Translations under genes and position numbers: made by a program
In this document: positions 11,865 through 24,552 of the stretch, in pieces
Layout: the number at the start of each line of letters is the position of its first letter
Numbering within the stretch: the stretch's first letter is position 1
Assembly (NCBI GenBank): GCA_021307315.1
Contig: JAJSPD010000002.1
Coordinates: 682,001 to 746,000 of the forward strand
From: Bisporella sp. PMI_857
Taxonomy: Eukaryota > Ascomycota > Leotiomycetes > Helotiales > Helotiaceae
Length of the DNA stretch: 64,000 nt
Direction: 5' to 3'
Notes under the pieces: generated by a model
The model's input: the letters and a program-made list of their open reading frames with translations, nothing else
Database searches by the model: none
What the model was told of the DNA's origin: nothing

Positions 11865-14800
11865 CTAGTCATCATCCTTCGGGCAATAGTAAGGAGCTGT
11901 AGGACTAGCGAAGTCGCTCTCAAGATCCATTGCAAGAAGCTGAAATTGCTCAGGCGCAAAGGCGGTTCCACGATCCATGATAACCTTTCTTCTGCGGTAT
12001 TCGAAGATGTCAACGTCAACGGTCTTTGCAGTGACAAAGTGATAAATCTGGACCTCAGCTGCCTGGCCATATCGACGAGCACGACCGATGGCCTGCCGCA
12101 TGGCAGCATCATAGACGCGCTGGCTATATGAGCCCGTTGTGTAGTACGGGGATACAAAGATAATATGCCTCGCGATGGTGAGATTACTATTAGGTGTTAG
12201 CTTGGACACGGATGTGGCTTTCACTGGATTATTAGCTTACCTGCCCGCGGCTGATTCATCCCCAATGTTAAGTATGAGAACTTTGGAAGCCTTTCCTTTA
12301 TACTTGGGTGCGCATTGCGTAGCTCCTTGAGTCTGAAATGCATGAAGTGGTCCAGCAGAATCAGCATCACCCTTCAATGCGATAAAAGCAATGCCAGCTT
12401 TCCCCATGGCCTCCTGGAGTTGCTTGTTGACCACTTCCTCCTGAGTAAATAAGAGAACATGTTCCGTCTCAGGAATACCCTTAATCAATCTGACAATATT
12501 ATCGACCTTGGCACCGTATGTATTTTCGCTGTCTTGCAAATGTAGCTGTGATGCGGGGATGCTCTGGAAGACCTCCGCAAACGCGTTGCACCCCTCGATG
12601 GAACACGTCTTGTACAGATTCACGGGCTTCATGCATTGATTGCAAAATTTATGTCCGCATTTGATTAGAATAGTAAGATCGTATGGCAACTTCCTTCCTT
12701 CGCAATTATCACACTGGTGCTGGTAGTTTTCACCATGCTCGCTGATATTGTACACAGCTTTAGTAAAACGTATGTTGTCGAGATGGTCAATAATATTCTC
12801 TTTAAGGCCAGATACGGTCGTGCAGTAATCGATCAATAACTTTTGATGTTTTGTCATATGTTTGTGGGCCCCAGTCGCCTGTCCTTTAGGAAACCCACCT
12901 CCTTTCCCATTCTTGTTCTGAGGAAAGTAAACATCCACATCCGCGGCTAAGTTGAATTTTTCTGCTTCCACGATCGCTCGCTGAAAAATTATATTAATGG
13001 CGCGGTCATTATGCCTAAGGGATTTCTCCATCATCCACGTAGCAGGGTACCGTTGCTCTTCGGTGAGTGTTTTAACTTGATCTGGTCTAGGGTTCCAGTT
13101 CCGTTCCAGAAACAAAGCCATCCCAAGTTGCTCCACAAGGTCCGCCACATATTTATCGTATGCTGTCTGGCGCTTCTGAAGTATTTGCGCAGCGGACTTT
13201 AGCTTGGATGGATACGACTTCTTCTTCACCTTCCTCTTCTTGACTTTACTCTTGTTCTGCTTAGAGTTCCTAAGTATATTAGTAGCCTCCACATCATCCA
13301 CGTCAGTCTCTCTATCTGCTATTTGCCCAGCGTCTTCACCTGATATCCCTTCAACTTCTCCATCCGAATGTCGTTCGCCATCGTCAACGGGGTGTACAGT
13401 CTCATCATCAGGCTCCTTGTCATTTATTTCCTCAAACTGTTCGGATTCAGGCCGAGGACAGCTTGCCTGCTGAAGGAGGTTTTGAATGAAGCTTGAAATT
13501 TTCACGTCTTCCGTGCCCCATTCAGCACTAAGCTCAGCTTGCCACTCGCTATATACGAGGCGCTGTCCAACAGGTAATTGGACAAGTCGAATATGCTCCT
13601 TTGACTCGACTTGATGCTTCAATTCGCCCTGCTCGCTGTTATGGTTCTGCCCAGTTAGTGCCCGGAAAGGCTTACCTTGCGAGCGAATTCATTCAAAAAG
13701 TTTTGTGCACATAAATATCTCAGTTCAGTGATACCAGGTGAGTTGCGCTCAGTTGGGTAAAGGAATTTTTCGCGCGCTATAAGAATCAGCACCTAAAATG
13801 CCCAGGCTAATCGAACTTACACGTCAATGTCTCATATTTCTTCTTATAGATTTCGACAGGCATCTCCTGAAAGTTGTCTGCGCCAAGATGGATGCCCATG
13901 AGTTGTGCAGCGAGCTTGACCTGATGAAAACCACCTAATGGTGGTGTGCCAGAAAGAAGTAACTTAGCACGAGAATTGTTGCTAATATAAACTAAAAGAT
14001 GATAAAGTACTGTGCTTGTGTCAATGTAGTGGAATTCGTCGATGACGAATCGTGCAGGCGCAAACATCTCTAGAAGAGGCGCCAACATTTCCGTATAGTC
14101 TTTGACGTCGCGAAGACCAAATCTAGATTGCTCCGAATTAGCACTTGATATCTTCGGCTTAGTGTCGAATGATTGGAACTTCTTAAGAGCTTTCTTTTTC
14201 TTCTGATCCTGGTAGAACTGCCCTCTGAAACGTTTTGATGGGATGATAGTTTTGTATCTACGTTTCAGCTCCTCATTATCCTTAACTTGATTTTCGATGT
14301 TACCCTCAACGTCGCCAGGATTTCGGAAGAGCATATCGACATTATCTCTAATATTTGCACACGCAGCTTCATACCATGCCTCCCACGCACGATCTCCAGG
14401 AGAGGTCCCAATCTCAAGGGAGCCGGAAAAGTCGCGAATAGCACTCTTATAAACACCATCACAGAGCTTAGTGCTAACAATAATGAAGTCAGCATCAAGG
14501 TAGCTTTGCACAGTGGTGCTTTTAACATCCGAAGCCTTTGTGAGGGTAAGGATAACAGGACTTTTGACAAATCTCTGAATCTCCTCTTTCCACTGTATCG
14601 TGAGCTGTGGTGGCACAAAAATCATCGTTGCTTTGATTCGAATGACTCCTTTGGTTGTAGAGTGCGCCCACTGATGATCGGCAACTTTCTGATAAGCCCA
14701 AAGTCCAATTGTAAGGATAGTCTTCCCAAATCCTACATCAAATGCAGCAAGACTGCCACGCACCAGGGTCTCGCGGCAAACCTTGGCCCAGATGGCTTGA

Positions 14801-17800
14801 TGAAGTTGAGATAATTTCTCCTCCGCATATTCGTGCTCCACAAATACCTTTGAACTGTTCTCTCTGGATATCATGAAAATTAGGGCATTTTCTTGTTCCT
14901 CGAAAAACTTGAAGTTCTCTACAAAGAGCTTACGGAACTCTTTGGACTCTAAGACTGCCTTGATATGACTTGAATCCTCGGGGCGAATGCCAACCTGAGC
15001 CCGCTCCGCCGAGCTCTGCTCAATCACTGGAATATCCAATTCTGGTAGGTTGAGCTTAATTTGACTGTTATCTGTGACCAGCCGCCACCAGCTCTTGACT
15101 GGCCTAACATCATGTGTGTGTGGTAACAGACCTCTTGTGCGATGAATCAAGGTGGAAGGATTTACCTTGATTTTGAACTTGAAATGAATTCCATTGTCGA
15201 TCCGAAGAAAAGCACTGATAGCAGCCGGTCGAGTTTTAAGAGCGAGCTCATACGTTCTGGCTTCCTTAGGGTCCTCCTGAGGATATACTTTGGACTGTTG
15301 ATTCGAGGTTTTGACACGAGGATTAGAGTTCCAGCGACATGCTGGCTCCTCTGGAAAACATTTTTTGCAATACTTAGTATTATCGCAAACATGGGTCTCG
15401 TTCCAAGCTTCATTCAACAGGCCGTGGTTATCATTCTTCAAAGCTTTGTGTAATGCCCACCCAAAGTGGCTTTCCAAATGTGGAGCCGTGAACTGATCAA
15501 TGGTAATAGTCTTGTTGTGAGGGAGGAATATGTCATTGACTACATGGGGAAGGGATGTGCTAGCCTCAAAGACTGACAACGAACGCGAACAATCTTCTTT
15601 AAGCATCTCGAATGAAGCTGGAAGCTGACCATATGTGATAAGCTGGGATTTCTCTGTACTGAGAGTAACGTCTAGGCTCTGGCATCCCCAGTAGCCATGC
15701 AGCTGGATCTTTATCGCCTGCTCGTAAGAAACTTCATCATCGCCTTGAAAGATGGGTTGTCTCCATTTGGGTAGCCGCGCAACAACATTTTGGCGAGGCG
15801 CACGAGCAAGTAGCCGACTAGCATTAAGAGAGATGACAAACGGGAAATTTTCAGCTTGCCCCTCGCGATTCTCTTGATCAAGAAACAAGAACATTGGCGG
15901 AATTTCGGGATCTTTTGAATCCAGGACATGTAATGAGTCAAATGCTTGGCCACAAGCTTGCGACAGGTGATAGAGACCTTGAATATCGTACTCAAAGTAT
16001 TCTTTCGCATCCTCGTTAACAAGGCGAAGCTGTACCTGCGTTGCGACTTTGTCCTTACGATAGTCTAGGAGCCCAACCTTGCTCTGATATGATGGAACCA
16101 ATGACCCGTGACTGGTAACTTTTGCGTCCACGGTACGGCGTTTATGTACCCAGAAGTGCCAACGACCCTGTGTGATGTCATCTCCAGTTGGCCTCATCTG
16201 CAATATCGGAAAGTCGCGCAGTATTTTGGATTTTTCGCTATTCCAAGACAACTTAGCGCCATCCGCTGACGTGCCGCTAGCTTGTAAGAGCCATTGGATA
16301 GATGATGTAGTAATTATGCAGATGAGAATAGCTGGTTCCGACACGTAGCGAACCTCCCACCACGAGTTGACACGCTCAGCACCTTGGAAGTAGAGAGGAG
16401 AGTTGAGCGCCATCTTGACTTCATCTCTAATTTTATCCCATGTCGCTAGGTCAACGTAATCTTTCCCGCATTTTTGGATATATTCTTCTAAAAGGTGATC
16501 AATCGCCGAGGTTGCATAAGACGAACCGAAAACCCATTTATGGGGGAGTGACTTCTCCATCAACGCCTTGAATTCGTGTGCTGGTTTTCGAGGCCCAACT
16601 TTCACTATCTTGTAATCATGTTTAGGATGTCCTGCATGGGACTTGCAAGTGGTATGGCCACAATTCCTGCAGATATTATAGCTGCCGCCAGGCTTCGGAT
16701 CAGTGCAATAGACGCTGCAGAGTCGCACGCTCATTGCGCATTCTGCGACCGCTCTCTTAAAAGAGAGCTTCTCATAATTCATGGCATCGACAACTTTGAA
16801 TTGCAACCCAGTTTGTCGCTCAGTGAACTCTTCCTCTGACAAAGCTTTTCTACAAGAGAAGTTCTCTGTTTCTTTTGCATAAATTGGAATGTCTTGTCCA
16901 GGTGAAGATAGTATAGGGCCAAAAGCAATGAGCGCCGCAAGTTCGCAAATACCAACCACTGTTGTGGTCATGGCATTTCCAGCGAAGTCTTGTAACTGCG
17001 CCTGTGTGAGCCCGTTCAGGTCCATCTTCTTGATAGGCAGTCCTTGCAGGATGAGTGATTCAAGGCCGTTGATCTTACGGCCCCGGAGCGTACTCCAGGG
17101 AATACCACTTGGTGTGACGCATCCAATGATTCCATCACCAGCCGCGTCTTTTTCACGAAAAACGTTTTGTGATAGTTGAAGCAACCTCCTAGGAACATAT
17201 TAGCAGAAATAGAGAAGAAAGGAAGACTTGCTTACGCAAAGTATCGGTCATCCAGTCCTGGAAATGCTAGCTTCCGCAGATGAGCTGTATCAATCGAATC
17301 GAAGATGCGTTCTCCCATGCTTCGGGTCTTGGTATGGAACCAATCGGGAAACTTAAACCCACCGCGAGAATCCCAGTGACTTAACGGACGCCCGTTTCCA
17401 AGCCGTTCACGAAGGCGATATGATTCGTGTTCTTTGCGGCATTTGTCCCAATTGATATCTTTTTTGGCAGCATCAAATGAAGCCTCTGTGGAGCGGATTG
17501 ATTCTAAGCTGATATCATCATCTGGAAGTAACCAACACTCTGCTGGTACGTTCGCAGGTCGCTTAAAGGTTATGGTGACAAGCTCTCTCCATCTATTGAG
17601 CTTAATCTGGATATCCTTTTCAGAAGCTGCCCGCTTTTCCCAGACCACCGTAGGCAATACCTCCCATTCCTTCCACGGATACTTCTTTAGGTCCTCGCCA
17701 TGCATGTGGTTGTAGTAGTGCTCCTTGTCAATGCATACCATATATCCACGTTGCCGAGTCTGCGGGATGTAGTAGTCTTTTGTGTCCAGTGCGACATGGC

Positions 17801-19084
17801 AGGCTGCGTAGCCAATTTCACCCATGTGAGATGTAATGCTACTATATCCCTTCTTCATTTTGCTTAAATCTGTCCAAGGCGCACCTAGTACGTTCTCCAA
17901 GATGATTATTTTTGGGCGGTATTTATTTGCATATGCTTTAATTGAGAAAAAGGTGTCACCTGATTCTCCAGCCTCAATCAGTGTGCGTTTGTTGTTGTTG
18001 AGGGGCGAAAAATCGACGCAAGAAAACCCAGCGATGAGCAAGTCGATTGAGTGTGGAATTTCTACTAGTGATCCATACGCAGTTGTACTGTTTACATGTT
18101 AGGCAAATTGGTAAAGGAAAGTATAGATTGACCTACAAACGATCCCTATCACGTATGAACTCTGTGATATCGCTGAGTATTACTGGAGGATGGAAGTTTC
18201 GCTCGATGTATCGAGCCTTCCACTCCACAATCTCTGCGGAAAATAGATGATGGAAGTCGAATATTTTATTATGGTTTCGGCCACAAACTTGTAAGTGTTA
18301 GTAAGGCTTTTTCTTGGCAAGCACGGAGAAGATACTACTTACACAATTGGACCATTTCAAGTGCAAGAACAGGGCTCTCAGTACCAGAGCACATTGTCCC
18401 AATTGTCAGGGCTCGTGAGCCTAGATGCTCCATCCACTCGCAGCCATCAGGAATGGTCATAAGTACTTTCATCATATTGCTGTAAATCTCTTCTTGGCCA
18501 ATGATTGGTGCGCTGTTGTTGTCTAGGACAACTTTGTCTACAGCTGACATTAGCGGATTGTTTTTAATGAAGCAGTTAGCTATCCTTACGTGCTCGATTC
18601 TGAGACTCTTCGTCGTCTGACGGGACCACAGGCGATGTGGCTCCTTTGGACTTGGATGAACTTCCTTTTCCGTTCCTTAGTACGCGTAGTTTGGGGGCTT
18701 TTCTAGGTCCTGTAGCATTCTGAGCTACCTTTACCATAGATTTTCTTGGTTTCGTGGTCGCAGGAACTATGTAAATTTAGCATGGGGTTGTAATAGAAAC
18801 TTATCAACCTTACTTTCTTCATCAGAAGTCTCCCCAGATGCTAGATTGTGGGCAATTTTGGTCTTCTTTCGGACAGGTTCGGGTAGCTGCTCCTCGAACT
18901 CTTCAGCCAGATGATTATTGTCCATGTTGTCACCCTGCACATATTTTCGATCCTCAATCATTTGCCCATGATCCAATAGAACATTTCCTCTGTCAAATAT
19001 CTCCATGGCCTCCTCATAATTGACTTCACGCTTTTTGCGAGCAGGACGGGACCCCGACGATGGCCCTCCGGTATGTGGTGCCAT
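11865..19084 (-). CDS. DNMT5: DNMT5-type DNA cytosine-5 methyltransferase with SNF2 ATPase (2,282 aa)
   Basis: Nine exons join in phase: 19084-18814, 18766-18590, 18543-18343, 18287-18137, 18087-17236, 17188-13821, 13776-13676, 13646-12241, 12186-11865. After a basic, disordered N-terminus (about 1-150) comes the methyltransferase: motif I TIGTMCSGTESPVLALE (about 196-212), motif IV FSCVDFS with the catalytic Cys near 290, motif VI LENVLGAPW near 330, motif VIII IPQTRQRGY. A Cys/His-rich segment follows near 708-740. The SNF2 part has Walker A DVGFGKT near 1371, Walker B-like VIDEFHYID near 1600, a RING finger (CDNC...CGHKFCNQC) near 2016-2058, and helicase motif VI QAIGRARRYGQ near 2211. The order methyltransferase then RING-bearing SNF2 defines DNMT5, which in other fungi copies CG methylation onto hemimethylated DNA using ATP. 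No chromodomain was seen. It appears intact and nuclear. Confidence 0.95.
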
Positions 19085-20234
19085 GCAGGAACAACAGTAA
19101 ACCTAAAAGCTTGGAAAGATTAGCACATCTAAAATAAGGAGACCATATCACGAGCTTGTGGTGAGTGAAGAAAATTAGCAACCACCGCTGCCTTGCCAAA
19201 TACGTGTGACTCAAAACATGAAGAGATCAACCGCATGAAGAGGAAAGGCATTCAGATGCAGGAGATGAAGCGAAATATCGTACAATATAAAAGCAGAGAT
19301 GCAAGTCTTCTCAAAAGGATCGAGGCAGGTATGTAGGGGATGTTGACGGAGATAAGGAGTCGATGAGGAATAGCTAGGTGGTTGGATAAGGCGGTCGCAA
19401 ATAAACAAATAGTGAAAATTATGGCTGGAGTCCGACCACCAAATAGAGCAAATCTAGCGATGGTGATTGAAATGCCAGATATAATGGCTAGACAGGACAG
19501 CCAGCAAGTCTCATAGAAGGAGAGGACACGGTCTTATGGGACGTTGGTATATGTAGATGAATATAGACCGTCTGGGCGATGGAGACGAGAAGTGGTGGAC
19601 AACTAATTGATGTCCGGCTCCAATTTCATTATTCTTGTAGTCGCAACAACAATAGGAGCACTTACGACGGTTCGGCAGCTGAAGAGTTGGAAATATAGTA
19701 AAATTTAACTTACTGCTCGATAGCTGGTGAGGAGAGTTGGCAAACAACGAAGATAGTGCCTTGTCTGGGAATATGGATGGCAAGAATGGAACACGAATAG
19801 AACGTAGAAGAGATTGATCAAATAAAAATAGCAAAGCTATTGTTCTTTCCTTGATGCGGTATGGGTGGTATGTAGGTGGGTAGAATTAAGTTGAGTCCTC
19901 GAGGCGCGACTGTATCTGTGCCATGCAGCGGACTGAGACTTTCGCCCACTCAATCAAAATTTTGCGCCAACAGTAAGAGCCAAAGGCCACAGACGCACAA
20001 CCGATACCCTTTCCAGATACGTAATGCAAACGAAGCTTTTCTCGACCTATTACGCAGCAATGAACCAAACAATTCGTTCTACGTGTTAGCACCAAGGAAT
20101 CAACACGAGTTCATGAAGTTGAAATAACTTCGCAGATTCTCAACCTTAAACCACTTCTGGGGAAGCCAAGTCTAGATATATAACCCTGGAAGGGTTCCGA
20201 GCTCGTTAACGCCCAGAGCTATCTGGGAAATCAG

Positions 20235-20396
20235 ATGTATTTGCGACCCCGCCTGCTGCGTCTCGGCGACCTGCTAACATACCAGAGGCTGTCCAAGGAA
20301 CCAGACTTCCAACGTCTTATAGAAGCTCCCTGGCTCAAGAAATTCCATGATAGCCTGCCCGTGAGGATCGCCTATACAATTCGCCAGCGTTCTTAA
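20235..20396 (+). pseudogene. Short coding-like fragment (53 aa), unrecognised
   Basis: An ATG frame of 53 codons starting MYLRPRLLRLGDLLTYQRLS has natural-looking amino acid use and higher GC than its surroundings, then stops at TAA. There is no visible neighbouring exon. It may be a remnant of a larger gene or chance; the family is not known to me. Confidence 0.2.
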
Positions 20397-21549
20397 GGCG
20401 GACTGGTAGAAGACAGCTTTGGAATAGCTGGGACTTTAAAGCTTCAGCAAAGTATCATTAGCAGTCCGCCACTGAGCCTACCTCACCTAACCTGTGAGTG
20501 TGCTAGAAGTGGAGTGACAGTTAGACTGCCGGGTCACAAGAGAAACTTTCTTTCAGAGGAACGTTTTCACAGAAGACTCCCATCGGATACTCGCTTAACC
20601 AACACAACCTACATAATGGACATAGCGAGCAATTGATTTTTAGGGCAGCTGCATGGGCCCTCTTTTGTGCCATACTTTTTGGAACGCTCACTTAACAGCT
20701 TTGCCATCTTGCAACTGCAAGGAAGAATCTATAAAGATATCTTGTGAGGTTCTCATAGAAGACATCCCTGACTACTTGGTCAAACCTTTAGTGTCGAAAT
20801 CAGCCAAGCTCACAGGCAAGCATACAACCCATCAAAATCTACGGCCGCCATCTTCATCTTTACAAAGCTAGACTGCTAGTGCGGTAACGAAAGCTCTTTA
20901 ATGGCTTCTTTTTCTCATTGTCAAAGCTGGTAGCAAAAGACCTATCCCACTAAGCTGAGAACACTAGTGTGAGAGCTTACAGCTGGGAGGTCTATGGAAC
21001 TGCTACTGTCCTCGGGATTCACAAAGGAAGATTACTAAACCATACCCACTATAATTTATTCCAAGCCGCGGACTCTACGCAATGGCAAAGGAGCCTCCCC
21101 ATTTATGCCTAGGCAGTTCAAGTGGACCAAAATGTGCTTTTCTGCATTTTTTCAATTACTCGAACAGAACCATAAGAGTCTCGATTATAAACAAAGCAAA
21201 ATGAATACTAAGTAGGATTATGCTGGCACCACCACGTAGCGCATAAGATTAGAAGGCTTTTGAAGGTTATACCAAGCTGTCCTAGACCAAAGCTCCAGGG
21301 TAAATACATGTCATTTACGGACAAATTAGATAAATCTTCGCTTCACTCATATCATGACATAGAACGTCAGGCAATATACAGTGTTCTCCAGCGCATCTAT
21401 GTGCTATAATAAGCAAGTGCAACTGCAGACCTTGTTCAAATCTTTAACTTAACGCATAACCAAAAGGACGTTAAGCAAAAGCTGTGACTTGAAGCTCTGG
21501 GGACAAAAACACCAAATAAAGCATGCTTTACGGTCTTGTCACAAAAAAG

Positions 21550-21564
21550 CCTTTTCAGAAAAGG
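21550..21564. repeat. Short inverted repeat (7-bp arms)
   Basis: CCTTTTC and GAAAAGG flank one base, making a small hairpin in non-coding DNA. Confidence 0.7.
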
Positions 21565-21720
21565 TTTCAGGAGACGAGCTTTTATACGAGATACAACCAA
21601 CAAAATAATTTGATAGACATCAACAAATTATCAGGAGCGGCAAGCATTTATACCCTTTAGCTTGCGCCGGCAAAGGCTTGTTCGGCCATCTTTAATGGTG
21701 ACACAAAGCTATGTTTGCAT

Positions 21721-21746
21721 AGAAATAAAGCACTTGCTTTATTTCT
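21721..21746. repeat. Perfect inverted repeat, 12-bp arms, 2-base spacer
   Basis: The arm AGAAATAAAGCA and its exact reverse complement TGCTTTATTTCT are separated by CT. The near-palindrome is AT-rich and could extrude as a cruciform or fold as a hairpin in RNA. No gene end was identified beside it. Confidence 0.9.
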
Positions 21747-22659
21747 TGAAAAAAGATAGTTAACATAATCATAGACGGAAGTACGACCAACTACTCTCTA
21801 GTTCGAATATAGCATAACACAAGACACTGTGCTCAATTCTAGAACGACTTAGTCACGAATCCCCGACTAGTGTCGATTCCTATGTCTGAGGTGACAACTT
21901 AGTTGCGTCACTAGTTAGATCCACTCTATGCCATATTAAGATCATTTGAGCTATGTTTCCTTTATTTAGATGGCCGAATTATGAGCACAGGTCAAGACCT
22001 CTGCACATCGCCGAAAGCGCACAATATACAAACACTGAGAGGATAGAAGGTCCAACGAGAGGAAGACCTACCATAGACCGCATGTTCAGCTTCGGGTGAT
22101 CCCTTCCTCTGAGTTTCATTCGTAGTTTTGACGATGCAGGTAGTTGGAGTTGGACCCGACTGAAGTTTCTTAATCATCGAAATCCCGACACAGAGACTGA
22201 AGTTTGTGACGTGTTCAATCTGTGAGCAACGGTATGACTCCCTCCTCCTCGTTCTTAAGCAAGTAGTCATCGGAGGATCTAAGCATCCCTTTTAAGTGGA
22301 ACAAAAATTTGGTCCTCATCATCTCAGCGTCTGCTAATATCTTTCTCATATGTATTGGATACGGGAAGCGCCTTGCAGTTCGTGGATGGAGAACAAGTTT
22401 TAGTGAAGCGTATCGAGAGGCGCTACAGCCCGGAGATGCCCAATCTAGGATTATCCGAGCTGTGGTGCGCTTGTATTTAGCAGCTTCCCTGGCTGTGCTA
22501 ATAAACAGGTTTTCGGAGAAGAGCTTTATGTCCTATCCTACAATATTTGAATGTGATAATTGACACACTTCAATGTTGTCTAGCTGGTCATTGATAGCTG
22601 GAAGCTCTTGCTCCAAATGGTTCCAAGTTCATTAATCAAACGTATGAAGCAATGTCATA

Positions 22660-23270
22660 CATACAAGGTCATGCCATAATTGCATGGTCAGAGCCAGATG
22701 AAGCGCTGTCGAATATGGAATGCCTGCACCTGAATCCATTAAGACGCCTCGACATACACCTTTTTCGCTCGGCAATACCTTAATAGTGCTGTCGAACACT
22801 TGTCATTGATAGTATGGAGAGCCTTATTTGGATCAGAGTAAAGGCACAAATCATGTCAATGATATTAGATTCCAAGGTATCGAGTTCTTTGATCCCAACC
22901 AATGCATTTGTTAACAAGTATCGAGCGAAAGAAGTTGTTAAGTCAAGGAACAACCCAAGCAGGCTGGCCTGAGAGTCCCATAGATTTATAATACTTGAAT
23001 TGTGGAAGCGATACAAGAACCTGCACAAGTACAGTGAGCAGATTTCGGAGGCTCTTACCGAGAGCCTTTGTAATACTGACTGTGTTACATATGCAGTATG
23101 TGACTGGAAAATCATGGTCTGTAGGTACAATGTAAGCGAGTGTTGCAGTTTAACATAATACATCTCTAGTTCATAATGAGGATAGCTACATAGCCTTACT
23201 AAGTAGCAGTTCCCACAAGGAGAGCGTAAATCCAGGAGGCTGGTGTTGCATAGGCAAGTGCAAAGCACGC
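22660..23270 (-). pseudogene. Possible degenerate ankyrin-repeat gene fragment
   Basis: The minus-strand translation includes LMDSGAGIPYSTALHLALTM, which matches the ankyrin consensus around TALHLA, and upstream NLWDSQASLLGLFLDL, which resembles a second worn repeat. Stops and frame changes separate them. Fungal STAND/ankyrin proteins decay often, but this assignment rests on weak pattern matches only. Confidence 0.25.
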
Positions 23271-24552
23271 CGGAAGTGTTTGGAGTTTATAAAGCGAGGC
23301 GGTTTTCACATACCAAATTTCCCTATTATTACTTCGAGAGTTGTTTGAACTCAGTCACTAATGAGCTTGCCACCGGAAGCAGCGTCGAGGAAATGCGTGC
23401 TCAGACCGCTCCGTTGCTGTCCAGCTTTCCGCCGGAGAAGGAAAGAGCAAGCTCCACTTGATCTAATATTGCGTGGAAATATATAGCGCTGTGGAAGCAA
23501 CGCAGCAGTTGCTGATCTTGGAAACTTTGGAGGATACCCGAACCGTTGATGCTCGCCGCTGAGTTGAGTGGGAGTCTACGAATGTTGTCGATGTTGACCT
23601 AGGGGAGCGGGAAGGGTAGGTAATATGTAATGGAATACTTCCTCGGTCTTTCGTAGCTCTCTGAGATGAGAAAGATCTCTTGTCATGGCTCATTGTTCAT
23701 TTAATGTCTCCAAAACGAAGGCTTGCGAGAGAAGGGCGATGATCCTGTAGGGAACTAGCAATTGAGTTTGAGGGGAGGAGCTGCATTACAGATGTAATCG
23801 AGAGAGTGTTTGGCAGAGATATATTTAAGTACCTAATAGATATTCAAGGTCGTGTGAGTGTTCCGTGCACGTTGGTGTCGCGTGCTCAGTGTTTAGGATC
23901 ACAAGCAAGAAACGGCAACAACAATTCTGAAGCTCGAGGCTGCCTCAAGGCTACCAATCTACGACTCCACTTCTTAATCAGTTTGCTTTATCCAATCGAT
24001 GGAAGGTGGCGCAGAGAGCTAGGCTTCCTCAGCCACAGGCAAAGTCGTGCTTTGAGTGGATGGCAGCTGTTCCGCAGTTTATCCGGGAGAAGGAGACGCT
24101 ATGGCCATACCCACTCTAGACACACAGTTCAGGGAATAAACTACTGATCTTCTGCAATGATAGATATCTCTGAGTGTCCTAGTGCTGTTACTACTAAGAA
24201 ACCTCCTAGTTGTTCATTCCTTGTTAATAATAAGAATCTTACCAGATGCAAAGGATGTGAGCAGGCCGCACAATGCACCAACCATGTCCTTAGACTAATG
24301 AACAAAACAGGAGACCATCTTTAAGATTAAGAACCAGTCTTTAATGATTGAATCTAGCACTTGAATTGTCTTTAAGTGATCGATACCTTGCCCCTGTAGG
24401 TCTGAAGTTATCAGTCCATTATTCACGTTTGTCTCACAGTAGTAGATCCGTTGCCACTAGAACTAGGTATTTTGGCGTCTGGTAGTGTTTCAACCACAAG
24501 TGCCACATAGCAAAATTGATCTATTCCTCGAGACACCCTTAGCAAAGAAAAT

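Larger units (their letters stand above)
19085..24552. other. Gene-poor region with degenerate coding traces
   Basis: No intact gene was found in 5.5 kb. The left end should be the DNMT5 promoter. A 53-codon frame at 20235-20396 (+) looks coding but is isolated. On the minus strand around 22,660-23,270 a stretch with STALHLAL and INLWDSQASLLGLFLDL resembles worn ankyrin repeats interrupted by stops. Other open frames show no family resemblance. Confidence 0.45.

Noticed and set aside
14287..14814. Plus-strand frame of 175 codons
   Set aside because: It lies wholly antisense to the SNF2 domain of the DNMT5-type gene and has no family resemblance; a shadow.
15142..15453. Plus-strand 103-codon frame
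   Set aside because: Antisense to a well-supported exon of the DNMT5-type gene; shadow frame.
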